Source: Limonium bicolor (Eukaryota; Streptophyta; Magnoliopsida; Caryophyllales; Plumbaginaceae). From it: a DNA stretch of 64,000 nt. The notes under the pieces were generated by a model, which saw only the letters and a program-made list of their open reading frames with translations, was not told the origin of the DNA and made no database searches. Every line of letters starts with the position of its first letter. Position 1 is the first letter of the stretch. The stretch spans positions 83,446,300 to 83,510,299 of the forward strand of contig CM041777.1 in assembly GCA_023374045.1 (NCBI GenBank), given 5' to 3'. The position numbers were made by a program, and so were the translations under genes. Below are positions 1 through 12,619 of the stretch, piece after piece.

Positions 1-354
1 GGATATACTTGGCACCATGCCCGGCATAGATAATTGTCACGTGGAAAATAATTGTTGTCTGCTGACGAGGATAAGTGACTCTTGAATGTGCCAGATAGGA
101 ATACCCGACATCATACCTGGCACGTCATTTCTCTGATTGCTGTGAGTTGTAGTCCGGCACTTCATCCGGCATAGTCTTGAACTTTGATTCAGGGACTTAT
201 TTCCTTGCAACAAAACATATAAAATATGCCAAAATAAGTCTGAACTTTTATAATTCATTTTATATATGATATAACATAAATAATGGTTATTAATTCTTAT
301 TTCGACTATTATTCTTATAATTATAACTACTATAATATGATAAGTCTGAGGCTT
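1..354 (-). repeat. Athila-like element, 3' LTR (partial, cut by window edge)
   Basis: This stretch aligns closely with 9341-9784, the outer part of the right-hand LTR, so it is the start (U3) of the left LTR of a minus-strand element. It lacks a block of about 85 bp that the right copy carries near 9470-9555. That block lies between two copies of a GCCGGATAGG-type repeat, which suggests loss by slippage or unequal recombination. The last bases differ between copies (GGCTTAATTAG here, GGCTTATCA on the right), so the inner boundary near 354 is approximate. Confidence 0.8.
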
Positions 355-1339
355 AATTAGAAAAGAATAATTGTTTATGCACAAAATAGATAATCTCAAT
401 AATGACAACTAGACAAACATTTCCAACTATTTTGACTCTAATTCATAAGCATCACTTAATCATCCTTTTTCCATCAAAGCATACTAATGGGTATAAAATA
501 AAACATTCAATTTTCAACGAGCGATCAATGACTCTTGGGCTTTTTTTTGCATAAGGGATTTTGTAGTTCTCTCCTTTTTCCGGTTTCCGACATTCAGCCC
601 TATTTTCCAAGGGCTTCTGAATGTAGCCAAGACACTTATCAATGGTTTTTATTGTTCATCCCTATTTTTCAAGGGTTTCTGAATCAACCATGATTTTTTT
701 CATTAAGAACGGGGAATTTAGGAGAAAAACAAAAGGAAAACTCTCATTTGTTGCTTTTATTTTGAGGCAGGTATTGCAACCTCATAATGCTTCATCTTTT
801 TTTTTACACAATCCTTATTTAAGAAATTCACCCAAAAGAATTCTCACCATTTTGAAAAAGAAGAGAAAAATATTACCCATAAGTAAATCATAGATAAAAA
901 TAGAAGTAAGGTCATATACTCATGTTAATAAGAAGAATCAAGAAGTTAAAAATACAAATCTACATGGCATTCGAAAGGTTAGCTCTTGAGAGAACAAACA
1001 TTTATTCTCCCCTAATTTTATTTGATAAAGAACAACAAAAGGTTTAGTAAAACATTAATAAGACTCTCAAAAGAAATAAAAATGTCCCCAATGTTTTTTT
1101 GGGGGGGCCCTACCCTACACTTGGCAGGAACACTGTCCCCAATGCTCAAAAGAAATAAAAATGTGTGTTTTTTAGAAAAGGAAATATAAATATATTTTAT
1201 AGAAAAAGAAATAATAAAAAATAAAATAAAATAATGAAGGGACGGAAAATTAAAAGAATAAAGAAGGAGAGACTCCCTTGATAGGTGAGAGTGAAGGTGC
1301 CCTACGCTTGGCTTTGGCGGTGCCGTCAGACGGGTGCCA
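355..1339 (-). other. Athila-like element, non-coding stretch between pol and 3' LTR
   Basis: AT-rich sequence with homopolymer runs and no convincing reading frame. In Athila elements this is where an env-like gene or long 3' untranslated region sits; I see no env-like protein here. A pyrimidine-rich stretch near 570-590 (purine-rich on the element strand) could be a remnant of the polypurine tract, but it does not abut the LTR. A G/C run near 1104-1113 is followed by TACCCTACACTTGGCAGG, which partly recurs around 1290-1320. Confidence 0.5.
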
Positions 1340-2830
1340 TTAGAGGGGGGGTAATATTGACCTCTGGTAGCAAAGAGATTGCTTCACTTGTTCCATGACA
1401 GGAAGTTTGGGGTTAGAAGGGAGTGGAAAGGAGTCCTGGAACATATAGCAGGCTGAAATTGATTGCTCTTGAGTACTACTCAGATACTTCTTCAACCTGG
1501 AACCATTGACTTTGAACCATTCTCCTTTGGAATTTTCAAGCTCGAAAGTACCAAACTCGATCATAGAAGTAATAGTAAAGGGCCCAGCCCAACGGGACTA
1601 CAACTTCCCTGGAAAAATTCGAAGTTGTGAATTGTAGAGAAGGACTCGATCACCAATTCTGAATTCTCTGGGAAGAATGCCTTGATCATGAATTTGTTTA
1701 GTGTGTTCCTTATAGAGAAGAGCATTCTCAAAAGCGGTGTGATGTAATTCTTCCAACTCTGATAACTGGAAGTTCCTTTTGAACCCTGCTTCCTTTATGT
1801 CAAAGTTGAGTGCTTTGAGGGCCCAGTAGGCTTTGTGCTCAAGCTCTACGGGCAAGTGACAGGCTTTCCCATACACAAGGCAGAATGGTGTGGTCCCGAT
1901 AGGAGTTTTAAAGGTGGTTCTATATGCCCATAAAGCGTCATCAAGCTTGGGGGACCAATCTTGGCGAGAGGAACAGACCGTTTTTTGCAAAATCCATTTT
2001 AATTCGCGGTTGGAGACTTCGGTCTGTCCATTGGCTTGTGGGTGATAGGGAAGGATGACTTTATGATGGAATCCATACTTGTTTAAAAGGTTATCAAATT
2101 GGTGGTTGCAAAAATGAGAACCACCATCAGAGATGATAGCCCAGGGGACGCCAAATCTAGTGAAGATGTTTTTCTTTGAAAATTTCAGGATGGATTTGGC
2201 ATCTGCAGATGAGCATGGAATCGCTTCGAGCCACTTTGAAACATAGTCCACAACGACTAATATGTACTGATGGCCTTGCGATGGGGGAAATTGACCCATG
2301 AAATCGATGCCCCAAACATTGAATAATTCAACCTCCAGGATATTGGTTAGCGGCATTTCATGACGTCTGGAGATGTTTCCCATTCGTTGACAGCGGTCAC
2401 ATTGAGAAACAAATTTATGGGAATCTTTATGTAAGCTTGGCCAATAAAGACCTGATTCCAAAACCTTAGCCACAGTTTGAGTGGACCCATGATGTCCACT
2501 AGCCTCTTTAGAGTGACAGAATTGGAGAACAGATGTGACTTCACGTTCAGGATTGCATCTCCGGATGATCCTATCGGCACATACCTTGAATAAGTATGGA
2601 TCGTCCCAGAAGAAATGCTTCACTTGAGACAAAAATCTCTTCTTCTGCTGAGAAGAAAGCCCATGAGGTAAGATTCCTGAGGCTAGGTAATTGGCCATGT
2701 CTACATACCATGGCTCTAGAGAGCTTATCTGCAAAGCTTCACATAATGCAACTAATTCTATAAAGTTATTGTCAATGTCATCGTTAGAATCAGACTTCTC
2801 ACTGTTAAACTGCTGGACACTGAACACCAT
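1340..2830 (-). pseudogene. Athila-like pol: integrase
   Basis: Integrase part of a Ty3-gypsy polyprotein, which inserts element cDNA into chromosomes. It is read on the minus strand, downstream of reverse transcriptase and RNase H. The N-terminal zinc-binding module is visible ([10 protein letters not shown], then CDRCQRMGN), followed by the catalytic core. That core shows the first Asp in [10 protein letters not shown], the second in [10 protein letters not shown], and the Glu after [10 protein letters not shown]. Next come the conserved [19 protein letters not shown] region and a C-terminal tail. A stop near 1598 interrupts the tail, which resumes in the same style to 1340 (TFELENSKGEWFKVNG). 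The Athila assignment rests on these motifs and on the neighbouring protease and RT; it is firm at the Ty3-gypsy level and probable at the clade level. Confidence 0.85.
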
Positions 2831-4363
2831 CTCGTCCGGAAAATATTCCCGGATGGGAATTCCATCGTATGGCCTTTCAATACGGGAGAGGTGATCAGCA
2901 ACACCGTTGAGACAACCCTTTTTGTCAACAACCAATACATCAAATTCTTGTAGTAGAAGAATCCAGCGCAACAGCCTTGGCTTGGCTTCTGCTTTGGTAA
3001 AGAGGTATTTCAGGTCGGAATGATCTGTATGCACAATGACTTCACACCCCCATAAGTAAGAGTGAAATTTGTCTAGGGAGAAGACGACTGCAAGAAGCTC
3101 CTTTTCTGTGGTTGTGTAATTCTTTTGTGCGTCCACAAGGGTCTTGCTAGCATAAGTGATTATTCACAATACCTTATCTTTTTTCTGACATAGTGCGGCC
3201 CCCACAGCGTAGTCGCTTGCATCGCACATGATCTCAAAGGGAAGAGACCAATCGGGAGAGACGACTTTAGGGGCTGAAATTAACTTCTCCTTGATGGCTT
3301 CAAATGCTTCTAAACATTCCTTTGTGAATTCAAACTTCGTATCCTTTCCCAATAAATCACTTAAAGGTTTGGCTATCTTGGAGAAGTCAGCAATGAACCG
3401 GCGGTAGAACCCGGCGTGGCCTAGAAATGCTCGAACCTCTTTGACGGTAGTAGAAGGAGGGAGTTTCTCGATGATTTCAACCTTGGCCCAGTCTACTTCA
3501 ATACCAACTTTCGACACTTTGTGTCCCAACACAATGCCTTCCTTCACCATGAAGTGGAATTTTTCCCAATTGAGGACTAAATTTGTATCTTCACACCTGT
3601 CTAAGATCAAATCCAGTTGCTGCAAACAATCGTCAAAGGTGGATCCATATACGCTGAAATCATCCATAAATACTTCAATACTCTTTTCAATGAAATCAGC
3701 AAATATTGCTTGCATGCAACATTGGAAAGTAGTAGGAGCATTACAAAGTCCAAATGGCATACGATTATAAGCAAAGGTACCATAAGGAGAGGTAATGGTA
3801 GTCTTTTCTTGATCCTCTGGTGCAATTGGAATTTGAAAGTAACCTGAGTAGCCATCTAGGAAGCAATAAAATTCCTGACCTGCTAATCTTTCTAACATTT
3901 TATCTATAAATGGCAAAGGGAAGTAATCCTTCCTGGTGGCTATATTTAATCTTCTATAATCTATACACATTCTCCAGCCAGTTGTCTGTCTTTGAGGGAT
4001 TAATTCTCCTTTTTCATTAGGGACGGCCACTATGCCTCCCTTTTTAGGAACCACTTGGACAGGACTCACCCCAGGGCTATCAGAAATTGGGTAGATGATA
4101 CCCGCATCTAATAACTTCAAAACCTCCTTTTTAACAACTTCCTTCAAATTTGGGTTTAATCTCCTCTGCCCTTGCCTAATCGATTTATGGTTATCCTCTA
4201 TAAATATACAATGAGTACAAAAACTAGGACCAATGCCTTTTAAATCAGCTAGACACCAACCTATTGCTCTCTTATGATTTCCTAAAACTTCTAACAATTT
4301 GGTTTCTTGTTCAACAGATAGAAGTGAGGAAATGATAACAGGGAGAGAATTGTTACCTGCCAT
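2831..4363 (-). pseudogene. Athila-like pol: reverse transcriptase and RNase H
   Basis: The RT begins with AIGWCLADLKGIGPSFCTH and QRRLNPNLKEVVKKE, hallmarks of the Athila lineage. It has the fingers motif YPISDSPGVSPVQVVPKK, the core MPFGLCNAPTTFQ, and the catalytic box VFMDDFSVYG in place of the usual YxDD. RNase H follows (EIMCDASDYAVGAAL ... [15 protein letters not shown] ... [14 protein letters not shown] ... [10 protein letters not shown]). One in-frame TGA at about 3164 splits RNase H between KKDKVL and IITYASKTL. Apart from that stop, the RT frame is clean for about 400 codons, so the copy is not very old. Products would act in cytoplasmic virus-like particles. Confidence 0.88.
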
Positions 4364-4471
4364 GAAGGCATATTTGAGATGAGAGGGAAGTTCTTTAAGA
4401 TCTACCTCAGGAGGTTGTTCGATTGATGGAATATCTTTAAATGGTGAACGTTCTAGGCTTTCTAATGGTGG

Positions 4472-5107
4472 TCAATAACCATTGTTGGTATTTTTCCGAA
4501 TACCATAATTGAGTTGGTCAACAATCACCTTGACTTCTTTTGCGGGAGACTCTTCAATTGATGAAACCAAGATTTGCTCCAGTGCCTCTAATTCGTGAGA
4601 TTCAATTGAGGGAAGGGAAAATGTTTCTTCATCATCTTGGAATTCATTCTCACCATTATCTGCTAAAAGGCCAACACAACAAACAGTATGAGCATTTACA
4701 CTTTTCTTTACCATTTTTGCCATATCGAAGTCGATCTTTTCGTCCTCAACTCGGAAGATGGCTTTGCCCTCATAAACATCAATGATTGCTCGTACAGTAC
4801 TTAGGAATGGTCTTCCAAGGATTAGAGGGACTTTGGTATCCTCATCAATGTTTAAAACCACGAAGTCTGCTGGGAAGATGAAATTGTCGACTCTAACTAC
4901 CAAATTTTCCACCATTCCCATCGGCTTTATTGATGATCTATCATCCAATTGTAGGGAAAAGGATACTGGCTTCAGTTGACTGCCTCGAATCGTGGTGAAA
5001 ATGGAGTATGGCATGATATTGATGCTGGCACCAAGGTCACATAGACCATGACCGCAATCAACATCTCCAATATAGCAGGGCACAATTGGTAGTCCAGGGT
5101 CTTTCTA
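4472..5107 (-). pseudogene. Athila-like aspartic protease region
   Basis: Retropepsin-type protease region that would cut the Gag-Pol polyprotein. The active-site signature reads CDLGASINIMPYSIF; Athila proteases carry DLGAS where other retroelements have DTGA or DSGA. The flap/C-terminal motif VPLILGRPFLSTVRAIIDV follows. A stop at about 5105 separates it from the upstream segment ending ECSATLLRALPPK, which in related elements is one continuous protein. After the protease, about 50 codons of acidic linker (ENEFQDDEETFSLPS) lead towards RT; a second stop near 4472 breaks that link. Confidence 0.8.
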
Positions 5108-6980
5108 TTTGGGTGGTAGTGCTCGTAGCAATGTTGCGGAGCACTCCTCGGTTAGAGTGACCATCTCTACATCTTCTATCTGCCTTTTGTTATTGATTAA
5201 TTCCTTCAGGAACTTGGCATAAGTGGGCATTTGCTTCAATGCATCAATCAGAGGGATGTCAATAGTTAAATGTTTAAAAATACCCAAAAAATTCTTAAAT
5301 TGCTCATCTAAATGCTTTTTCTTAAGCCTATTGGGAAATGGCATTTTTTTAGTAGAAATTTGATTTTTATTGGGAGGAGAAGAATTAGAAGATAGAGAGA
5401 AAGGGGTAGGAGCCTGTGTCTCCTGGACTGTACCTCTGGCGAAAGGATTTCCTCCAAGTCAGTAGGATCAATTTGCTTTTCTGTTTCTTTTCTTTGATCC
5501 TTACCTATCTCTCTTCCACTTCTGAGAGTGACTGTGCTTGCATCGTTACTCCCAAGGGTAACTGACTTTGTGTGCTCTCTCGGGTTAGTTTGAGTTTGTG
5601 AAGGTAATTGGCCGGATGGCCTTGGTTGGGTAAGCATTTGTTGGATCTGAGATTACAATGACTTCTGATCTTTACGAAGTGCTGCAATATCTTCCTGTGT
5701 ATCTCGTGACTTGTTCATCAAAGCCTTCATTAAGTTATGCATCTCAGCCATCTCGGCTTCATGATTGGATGAATGTTGGGGTGGTCTATTTGATGGAATA
5801 CCACCATATGTTGGTTGCTGGAATTGTCTTGGATTTCCTTGAAATCTGGGTTGGTTCTGGGAGTTTGGAGAAGTTTGGATATTTCTCTGCCAAGGTTGCC
5901 TGAATCCTTGGTTGTTGTTTACATAACTTACTTCCTCAGATGCTTTTAATTCCTGCAACTCAGGGCATTGCTCAAAATCGTGTGGTCCTCCACACTATGT
6001 ACAAAACACATCAGAAGGTGGTAAAGGAATTACAAAGGGGTGCGATACCTGAGGTTGTCGTGTATTCACTATTTTTGCATGCTGGGGAAGAGAACTCATA
6101 GCCAATTGCTCCACTACCTTCTGCAAGGCACTTACCTTCATGGACTTTTGGGCATTGCTCTCCAGCAATTGCTCGTGACTCTTCATTAACTTTTCAAATT
6201 TATTATCACTTTCTCCAATATGGTACAAACCTGGAGTGTTGCCTCTAGCCCCTCATGTGGCCCAGTCACGGATTTCCTCGCATAAGGATTTAATCCCGTC
6301 CAGAAATTGTTCCCCAGGTTTCTTGAGGATGTTAACGCCAAGGGAGGACAACACCATCGTCTTGTACTAGTTCACGAGCCCTTTGTAGAACAACTGAGAG
6401 AGTTGCTCCTTCGTGAGACCATGGTGGGGACACTTCAGAAGTAACCCCTTAAAATATTTTCTGATCCAGGTTGCTTGAAGTTATAGATTTCAGCGATCAT
6501 TTCCAAGGTGCGACTTGGCGGCAGGAATTTGTCATAAAACTTCATTGCCATGTCGTCCCACGTGGAGATGGTGTTCGGCGTCAAGCTGTGGTACCATTTA
6601 CTTGTTGTCCCTATGAGACTGTGAGGAAAAAGTGAGAGATGGGCAAACTGCAAGACAACATCAGTAGCGGTGAGGCTATTGACATGCTACAGGAACTTTG
6701 TTACGTGGAGCAATGCTTCATCTGGGTTGGAACCATCAAACATTCCTAACTCCTTAACGCAACGGATTTGATGATATGGCTTCAATTTCTGCCATTCATC
6801 ATAATCGGCTTGAGAGAGATTAGGGAGATTGATGGCCGGCTTTTGGCCTTGGTTAGAGGGCCTGTTGATGTTGCGCACTGTTGCCATCTCGCTTGAAGTA
6901 CTTGGATCTCCTTGTGGGTAGGGTTGGTTCTTTCTTTGTCGTACGGAACGAAGGAGTGTTCTCTCGATCTCAGGATCGTA
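5105..6980 (-). pseudogene. Athila-like gag (broken)
   Basis: Structural Gag region, recognisable across several minus-strand pieces. The N-terminal part (DYDPEIERTLLRS, then MATVRNINRPSNQGQKPAINLPN) lies at about 6687-6980. The capsid-like piece at 6435-6653 contains HSLIGTTSKWYHSLTPNTI and WDDMAMKFYDKFLPPS. A zinc knuckle is present near 5950-6000 (CGGPHDFEQC), but a stop codon sits between its first two cysteines. A Gln/Pro/Asn-rich linker follows (QPWQRNIQTSPNSQNQ). The segment 5105-5344 (FKNFLGIFKHLTIDIPLIDA ... AKFLKELINNKRQIEDVEMV) is the conserved Athila gag-protease junction. Stops near 6654-6686, 6230-6430 and 5640, and frame changes near 5330 and 5640, make it non-functional. I could not find an intact start codon. 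Confidence 0.8.
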
Positions 6981-7944
6981 ATCTGCTATTTCATCAGAGA
7001 GACCTTATGATCTAAGAAGCATTCACTTAAAGAAAGCAAGTACCTAAGAGATGACAAAGGAAATGTTTTTAAGTAATATGAAAAGAATATGTAATCACTA
7101 ATATATGCTTTTATTAAATAGAACATATCATTGTCATTACATAAAAACATACAAAAGACCTAAATTTAAACATATAAAAGATACTAAAGTATATAACTAG
7201 TAAATATCCCTAAACCTAGTACGCCTAACTCTACTAGTGAACATCGCATAGGAGGGGGGCCTTCGGTGAACCCTATTGGTGAAGATATCCATATGAGGGA
7301 ATCTTCGCCTAAGTTCATCCACGGGTAGAACCCTCATGTGTGCTGTGGTCCTAAGGCGGTGGTAGGCAAGGGCAGGTCTCATCTTCTTCCTCTTAATAAA
7401 GATTTCTACCCCTGTACAAGGGTAGAGTTCATTCACTACATAGATATGTAGAAAATGAAAAAGGTCGGACTCCCCACTTTGTAACTTTGCCATCCAAATG
7501 TTTCTAGGCATCCTGAGTACAAAGTTGGACAAAGAGTGAGACAATTATAAAAGGAAGGAATTCATATATCATAGAGAGAATAAGAAAAAAATATGATAAG
7601 TTGAACGAGCCGGGTAGCGTGCCGGATAGGCAGTGTCCGGCGTTGAACTTCCTCCGAATGTGCTGGATAACAGCAACCCGGCATTATACACGACAAGTTA
7701 AAAATAGTGAAAACATAAATAACATTTAAATAGCAATCGTCGGGAATAAATTTACAAATTTGTAGAATGTGTCGGGTTCACTGCCGGGCGTATACTATTC
7801 GGCACAGACTTCCTCTGATTTTGCCGGGTATTATACGTCCGGCAGTGAGTCCGGCACATTCAAACTTTTGGAAAGAAAACAAAAAATAAACAAATAAAGA
7901 ATAATATGGCAATTACCAGGTTAAGGACTTAGACTAATTCCAAG
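6981..7944 (-). other. Athila-like element 5' leader
   Basis: Region between primer site and gag. It holds scattered GCCGG/CCGGC dyads (7610-7860), like those in the LTR. One minus-strand open frame of 115 codons at 7197-7544 (basic, with repeated RRxR/HRR clusters and IWMAKLQSGESDLFHFLH) matches nothing I recognise. It may be a chance frame, or a captured or lineage-specific leader gene. Confidence 0.5.
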
Positions 7945-7962
7945 TCCCTGGCAACGACGCCA
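7945..7962 (-). other. Primer binding site, tRNA-Asp type (Athila-like element)
   Basis: On the minus strand the sequence reads TGGCGTCGTTGCCAGGGA. It differs at two positions from the complement of the plant tRNA-Asp 3' end (TGGCGCCGTTGCCGGGGA), the usual Athila primer. It lies three bases inside the LTR edge and so fixes the element's orientation and the 5' LTR boundary. Confidence 0.85.
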
Positions 7963-7965
7963 TTT

Positions 7966-9787
7966 TGCTAACAGAAATTTTAGTCGGTATTTTATGAACA
8001 AATAACTCTATAATCATAAGATTGTAATACACAATTATGTATAAAAGATTGAACTAAAACATAGGAAAAAAACAACTACCGGACATCCCGCCGGGTGGTC
8101 ACATCCGGTATTAGAACTTCCTTCAATTAGGCCGGATGTGCTCACACGGTAGTGTACACGGCATAACACGAATGGCAGATGCGACATGCAAAAATCAAGA
8201 ATATGCCGGGTATACTTTACCCGGCACTCTACATGGCACAAGATGAAAAATAAAAGAACCTACTCAATCTAATACGGGTAGCAAACCAAAACCCGGTCAA
8301 AGTAGCAAGGAAGCATATTAAGACCAAGAATGTCGAACCCTAGGGACTTGTATAGAAAATTAGTCCTAGCCTTGGTAATTACTAAGTAAAGAGGGGGAAA
8401 TGAGATTTGTAATTCTAAACTAAAAGAAATAACCAATTAAAATCCTAACTAAATGGTATTTACAGTGAAATTATCCTAGTTAGGAATATAATCGACCTAT
8501 TATGCAACCATGATCATTTAATGAATGTCAAGTTTCCGAATTATCCCGAACAAATGAACGTGCCGGATGCGCAATACACGGCACATTCAAAGATATTGAA
8601 TATGTCGGACGCATTCAACCCGGCACGAGATCCGGCAAGACCAAAATGTGAATTTTTATCCCAATTTCATAGTCCAAAAACAAGGCCTCACTATCCACTT
8701 TCGAAACCAACAATCTCTTGTCAGTACTCTACTGAGATAATGAAAATAGATAAGGAAATTCAATTCTTTAAATGTTGTCATCTACACTTATGCATCTAAC
8801 AGCAGTAAAAGATTACTAAGAATCTTTAACCAATTCTACTCTTGTCTTTTGAACCTTAAGCGGAATATAGAAAGGGAAGAACAAGTAGCTTTCTTATTCT
8901 ATCCTAGATGAAGACCAGATTCTTAGAAAAACTTATAAGAATATATTGAATGATCATAGTGTTTACAAGAGGATTACATCTCTAACTAAGATACAAAGAG
9001 TTCTACCCAACACTCCATACAACCAGAAGAGAATTACAAAAGGAAAGGAAGAATCATAGCCTTAGCCTGATGATTTTCGTCTTCTTGAAGATGGTGGATC
9101 AAGTGTAACTCCTTGGTAGAAAATGGCACCACACTTGGAGTGGATGGCGGAACTTCAGTATGGATGGCGTGTATGTGTTGTGTGTGGAATATCCCAATAG
9201 TGAAGACCCTCTCCCTTTTTATAGGCAACATTTTCCCACGTGTCGGATGCCATGCCGGGTCGCGTCGATCCGGCACCACGTGTAAAACGCAGGTAACCGT
9301 TAACGGTCATAACTGCTCTGGCGAAACGTTGCATGTGCCGGATAGGATATACCCGTCACCATGCCTAGCATAGATAATTATCACGTGGAAAATAACTGTT
9401 GTCTGTTGACGAGGAGAAGTGACTCTTGAATGTGCCAGATAGGAATACCCGGCACTATCTCTGGCATTGTATGCTCTAACAGTCAGTGCAATTGTTCTTA
9501 GTTAGAAAACAGGTATGCGCCGGATAGGGAATACCCGGCATCATACCCGGCACGTCATTTCTCTGATTGCCATGAGTTGTAGTCTGGCACTTCATCCGGC
9601 ATAGTCTTGAACTTTGATTCAGGGACTTATTTCCTTGCAACAAAACATACAAAATATGCCAAAATAAGTTGAACTTTTATAATTCATTTTATATATAATA
9701 TAACATAAATAATGGTTATTAAATCTTAATTCGAATATTATTCTTATAATTATAACTACTATAATATGATAAGTCTGAGGCTTATCA
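7966..9787 (-). repeat. Athila-like element, 5' LTR
   Basis: Long terminal repeat of about 1.82 kb. On the minus strand it begins TGATAAGCCTCAGAC (right edge, 9787) and ends GTTAGCA next to the primer site. The outer 450 bp match 1-354. It is full of short dyads built on GCCGGAT/ACCCGGCA spaced 10-40 bp apart (for example around 8090-8240, 8560-8640, 9250-9360, 9520-9600). An unrelated-looking frame at 8521-8799 is just LTR sequence. Confidence 0.82.
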
Positions 9788-10181
9788 CATACTTGCAGTT
9801 AAGCTCTAATGATCTACTCCTTTGGGTCATAAGTTACCTTCTAGGGGGTGTGCACACTTAAGGACGTAGAGTGAGGTGGGATTCTGTTTGTTGCGACCCA
9901 AATTGGGTGTCGTCCGCGTATACCAATTAATCTGATTCTTTGGAAGTTCTCCCCTGCAACGATTTATTAATGGTAATTTGGAATTGGTGAAGTTGTTTAC
10001 AATACGGATGAAATATTATTCTATAAATGTAAAATGAGTTTCAAAACGTATTTTACAAGTTGAGGCAATGTTTACTCAGTTTTGCTAATTTGTGCGATCC
10101 CTTCGCGTTTTCTATTGTTGTTTTCTGATCGCAAGTACTTGTGGCTGATTTGGGGATTGGGATGCGCTATCACTTAGCCTA
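9788..10181. other. Unassigned flank between Athila-like and CACTA elements
   Basis: About 390 bp with no recognisable gene. It ends CACTTAGCCTA just before the CACTA terminus and continues conceptually at 31362. It may be the outer part of the same older element whose palindromic modules appear at 31740-32022 and 41164-41453, but I cannot show that. Confidence 0.4.
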
Positions 10182-10198
10182 CACTACTAGGAAAAAGC
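10182..10198 (+). repeat. CACTA left terminal inverted repeat
   Basis: CACTACTAGGAAAAAGC pairs with the inverse of 31345-31361 over the first nine bases and again over the A-run, with one extra G here. This terminus is the cleavage site in the family. Confidence 0.9.
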
Positions 10199-10690
10199 AA
10201 ATTACCTACGGACGATTCCGTAGGTAATCCGTAGGTAATCAGAATTACCGACGGAATACCGATAAAATATCACCCAAACCATCCGTCGGTATATAATTGG
10301 TCGGTAATAAGATTACCGACGAAAATCGTGTCCGTCGGTAAATTTCCTACGGATTACCTACGGAAATGTCAGCCATATTTACCTACGGATTACCTACGGA
10401 AATGTCCGAAGGTAAATTCCCTACGGAACATCCGTCGGTAATCGAATGCCACGTCATCGTCCCCTCTCATTATAATATCCGTCGGTAATCCGTAGGTAAT
10501 ATTTACCTACGGATTACCGACGGAATTGTGTATGGGGCATTTTTGTTAGGCATTCCGTAGGTAATCCGTAGGTAAAATATTACCTACGGAATATTCCGTA
10601 GGTAATATTTTACCCACGGATTACCTACAAACCTTTATACCAGCTATTATTATCAGACAAACCGTAGGTAATCCGTAGGTAATCCATAAA
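10199..10690. repeat. CACTA left subterminal repeat array
   Basis: About 490 bp packed with direct and inverted copies of an 11-12-bp motif in two flavours, TTACCTACGGA and TTACCGACGGA (inverse TCCGTAGGTAA and TCCGTCGGTAA). In characterised CACTA elements, subterminal motifs bind the TNPA protein and help pair the ends; that role is inferred here. Beyond 10690 the sequence turns AT-rich and motif-free to about 10940. Confidence 0.9.
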
Positions 10691-11889
10691 TATTAATTTT
10701 CTATATTTTGTATTTATTTGATCAAATTTAGTTTATATTGTGATTTATTCTTTATTTTTTAATATTTGAATTATAAAGCTATTTCATTATTAAATTTACA
10801 TATATTATAAAGCATAGTACTTAGAATATTTAATTTTAGAACATATATATTTAACTCATTTTATAAATCTGAAAACTAATATTCAACATCGTAAATAGAA
10901 CCATAAAGTCATACTGATAAAACCTAAAAGTTTACAACAATCATACATACACCATATCAGTCACTCTCTGAACTATGAGACGTATCAGTATCTCTATCCC
11001 TAGCTTGTTGCAGGTTCTCTCTCGCTGGAACCTGAGCAAGTGATGTAGATGGTGGGGCATTAGGTGCAGTCTGTGGTGGGCCCCACCATCCCTGAGCCGG
11101 CCCCGACCACCATCCTGTGCCGGCATCCCACTCTGAGACCCAATGCTGAGGGTGGACCCCATGATGAACTCGTCTGATGAGAACCAGGTGCAGCTGAAGA
11201 TGGACCCCATGACGGCCCGACCTGATGAGAACCAGATGGAGGAGGTGGACCCCACTGTAACCACGGAGCGCTGGCCATCAACTGCGAGAACTACTGTGAA
11301 ATCAACTCCTGCTGGCGCTTCAACATCTCCTCATCCCGCCTCCTCATCTCCTCCTCAATCTTCTCTTGATATTGTTGCATCTCCGCTTTCATCTTAGCAT
11401 CAACCTCCTCCTTATACTACTGAAATTTTTGCTCATCAAATGTAGATGTCGAGGCGGCAGTGCGGGTATATTGCTCCGGGTAGTATTGCATGGCAGAGTC
11501 TGCAAGACCATACACTCTTTGTTTCTTAGAGTTCCCCTTCACAGCCTTGTAAAAAGCCTTGTTTACCTCTACTGGATCAACAAGCTGAGATGTGCCAGCT
11601 TCATCAGAATTTGTAGTGGTCGGCAAATCTTGCTCGATTTCATCCTACATAAATATAGAAAGTTATGAATGTTTGTAATTTAATAGCGAACACTAATATT
11701 CAAATTAGGTGTTTATAAAGCACAAAAACGTACCACCACTGCTTTTGCTTTCGGACAACTAAATACCCTTTCTCCACGATCATTCTTCTTAGTATGAGTG
11801 TGAAGAAACAGGGTGTATGCATCCACCGGTGCACCTTTCTCTTTTTCCTTCAGTGAAAAAACACACACATACAGTAAAAAAACACACAC

Positions 11890-12615
11890 ATTCAAGTATT
11901 AGTATATGACATGTAATTTGAAGAGATGAAACTGATTGCGGAGGATGGTCTATCCTTGTTGTTTAACGGTTTAAGTCATAGTCATATTGTTATCACTTCG
12001 AAACACACAGGATGTAAACCGTAAGTCTAAAGGAAAATGAGGACTAAAGTGTTTCCTTCCTTAAAGGGCCTTTCAAATCATTAAAGACCTTTCTGAACAA
12101 ATATTTTTCAAAGAGAGGAAGTGAGAATGATTGAAAACTATTGATGATGATTGTTTTGATCAAGTAAATTTTGATTACTATGAAAATACTCTGTGAATGG
12201 TGGGGAGGACGTGCCTTACATACGTAATTCTATTAATATTTCATGTTTGCAAAACTACAAATAGCAATACATATTAACGACATATAAGTTCGATTATTTC
12301 AACTTGATTGATGTTGACAGTCACGTTCGAAAAATGGCTTTTAACTGAAATTTGTTTGGACAAGTCTAGTCATCATGTACAAACAAAAATCGATAAGGGG
12401 TACTAGTAATATATCTATAGCATTATTTATAGTCAAAACTTAGCATAAAAAATAAGCATATGCAAAGGGAGGTGTTCTTTGATTTGGGTTTGTTCTAGCT
12501 CACTTAATTTGCTTTGAGTAATTAGAAAATGGATTCGAAATGATTCTAGTTATAGTTGTTTGTTTAGTCAGTTTTTTTTACTTGATAGGGTATGTTAAAC
12601 ATCAATTGAAAATGT
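11890..12615 (-). other. Intron of the TNPA-like gene, no internal feature
   Basis: AT-rich sequence inside the long intron between exons 3 and 4. I see nothing in it except short homopolymers and (CA)n near 11865-11895. Confidence 0.5.
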
Positions 12616-12619
12616 ATAC

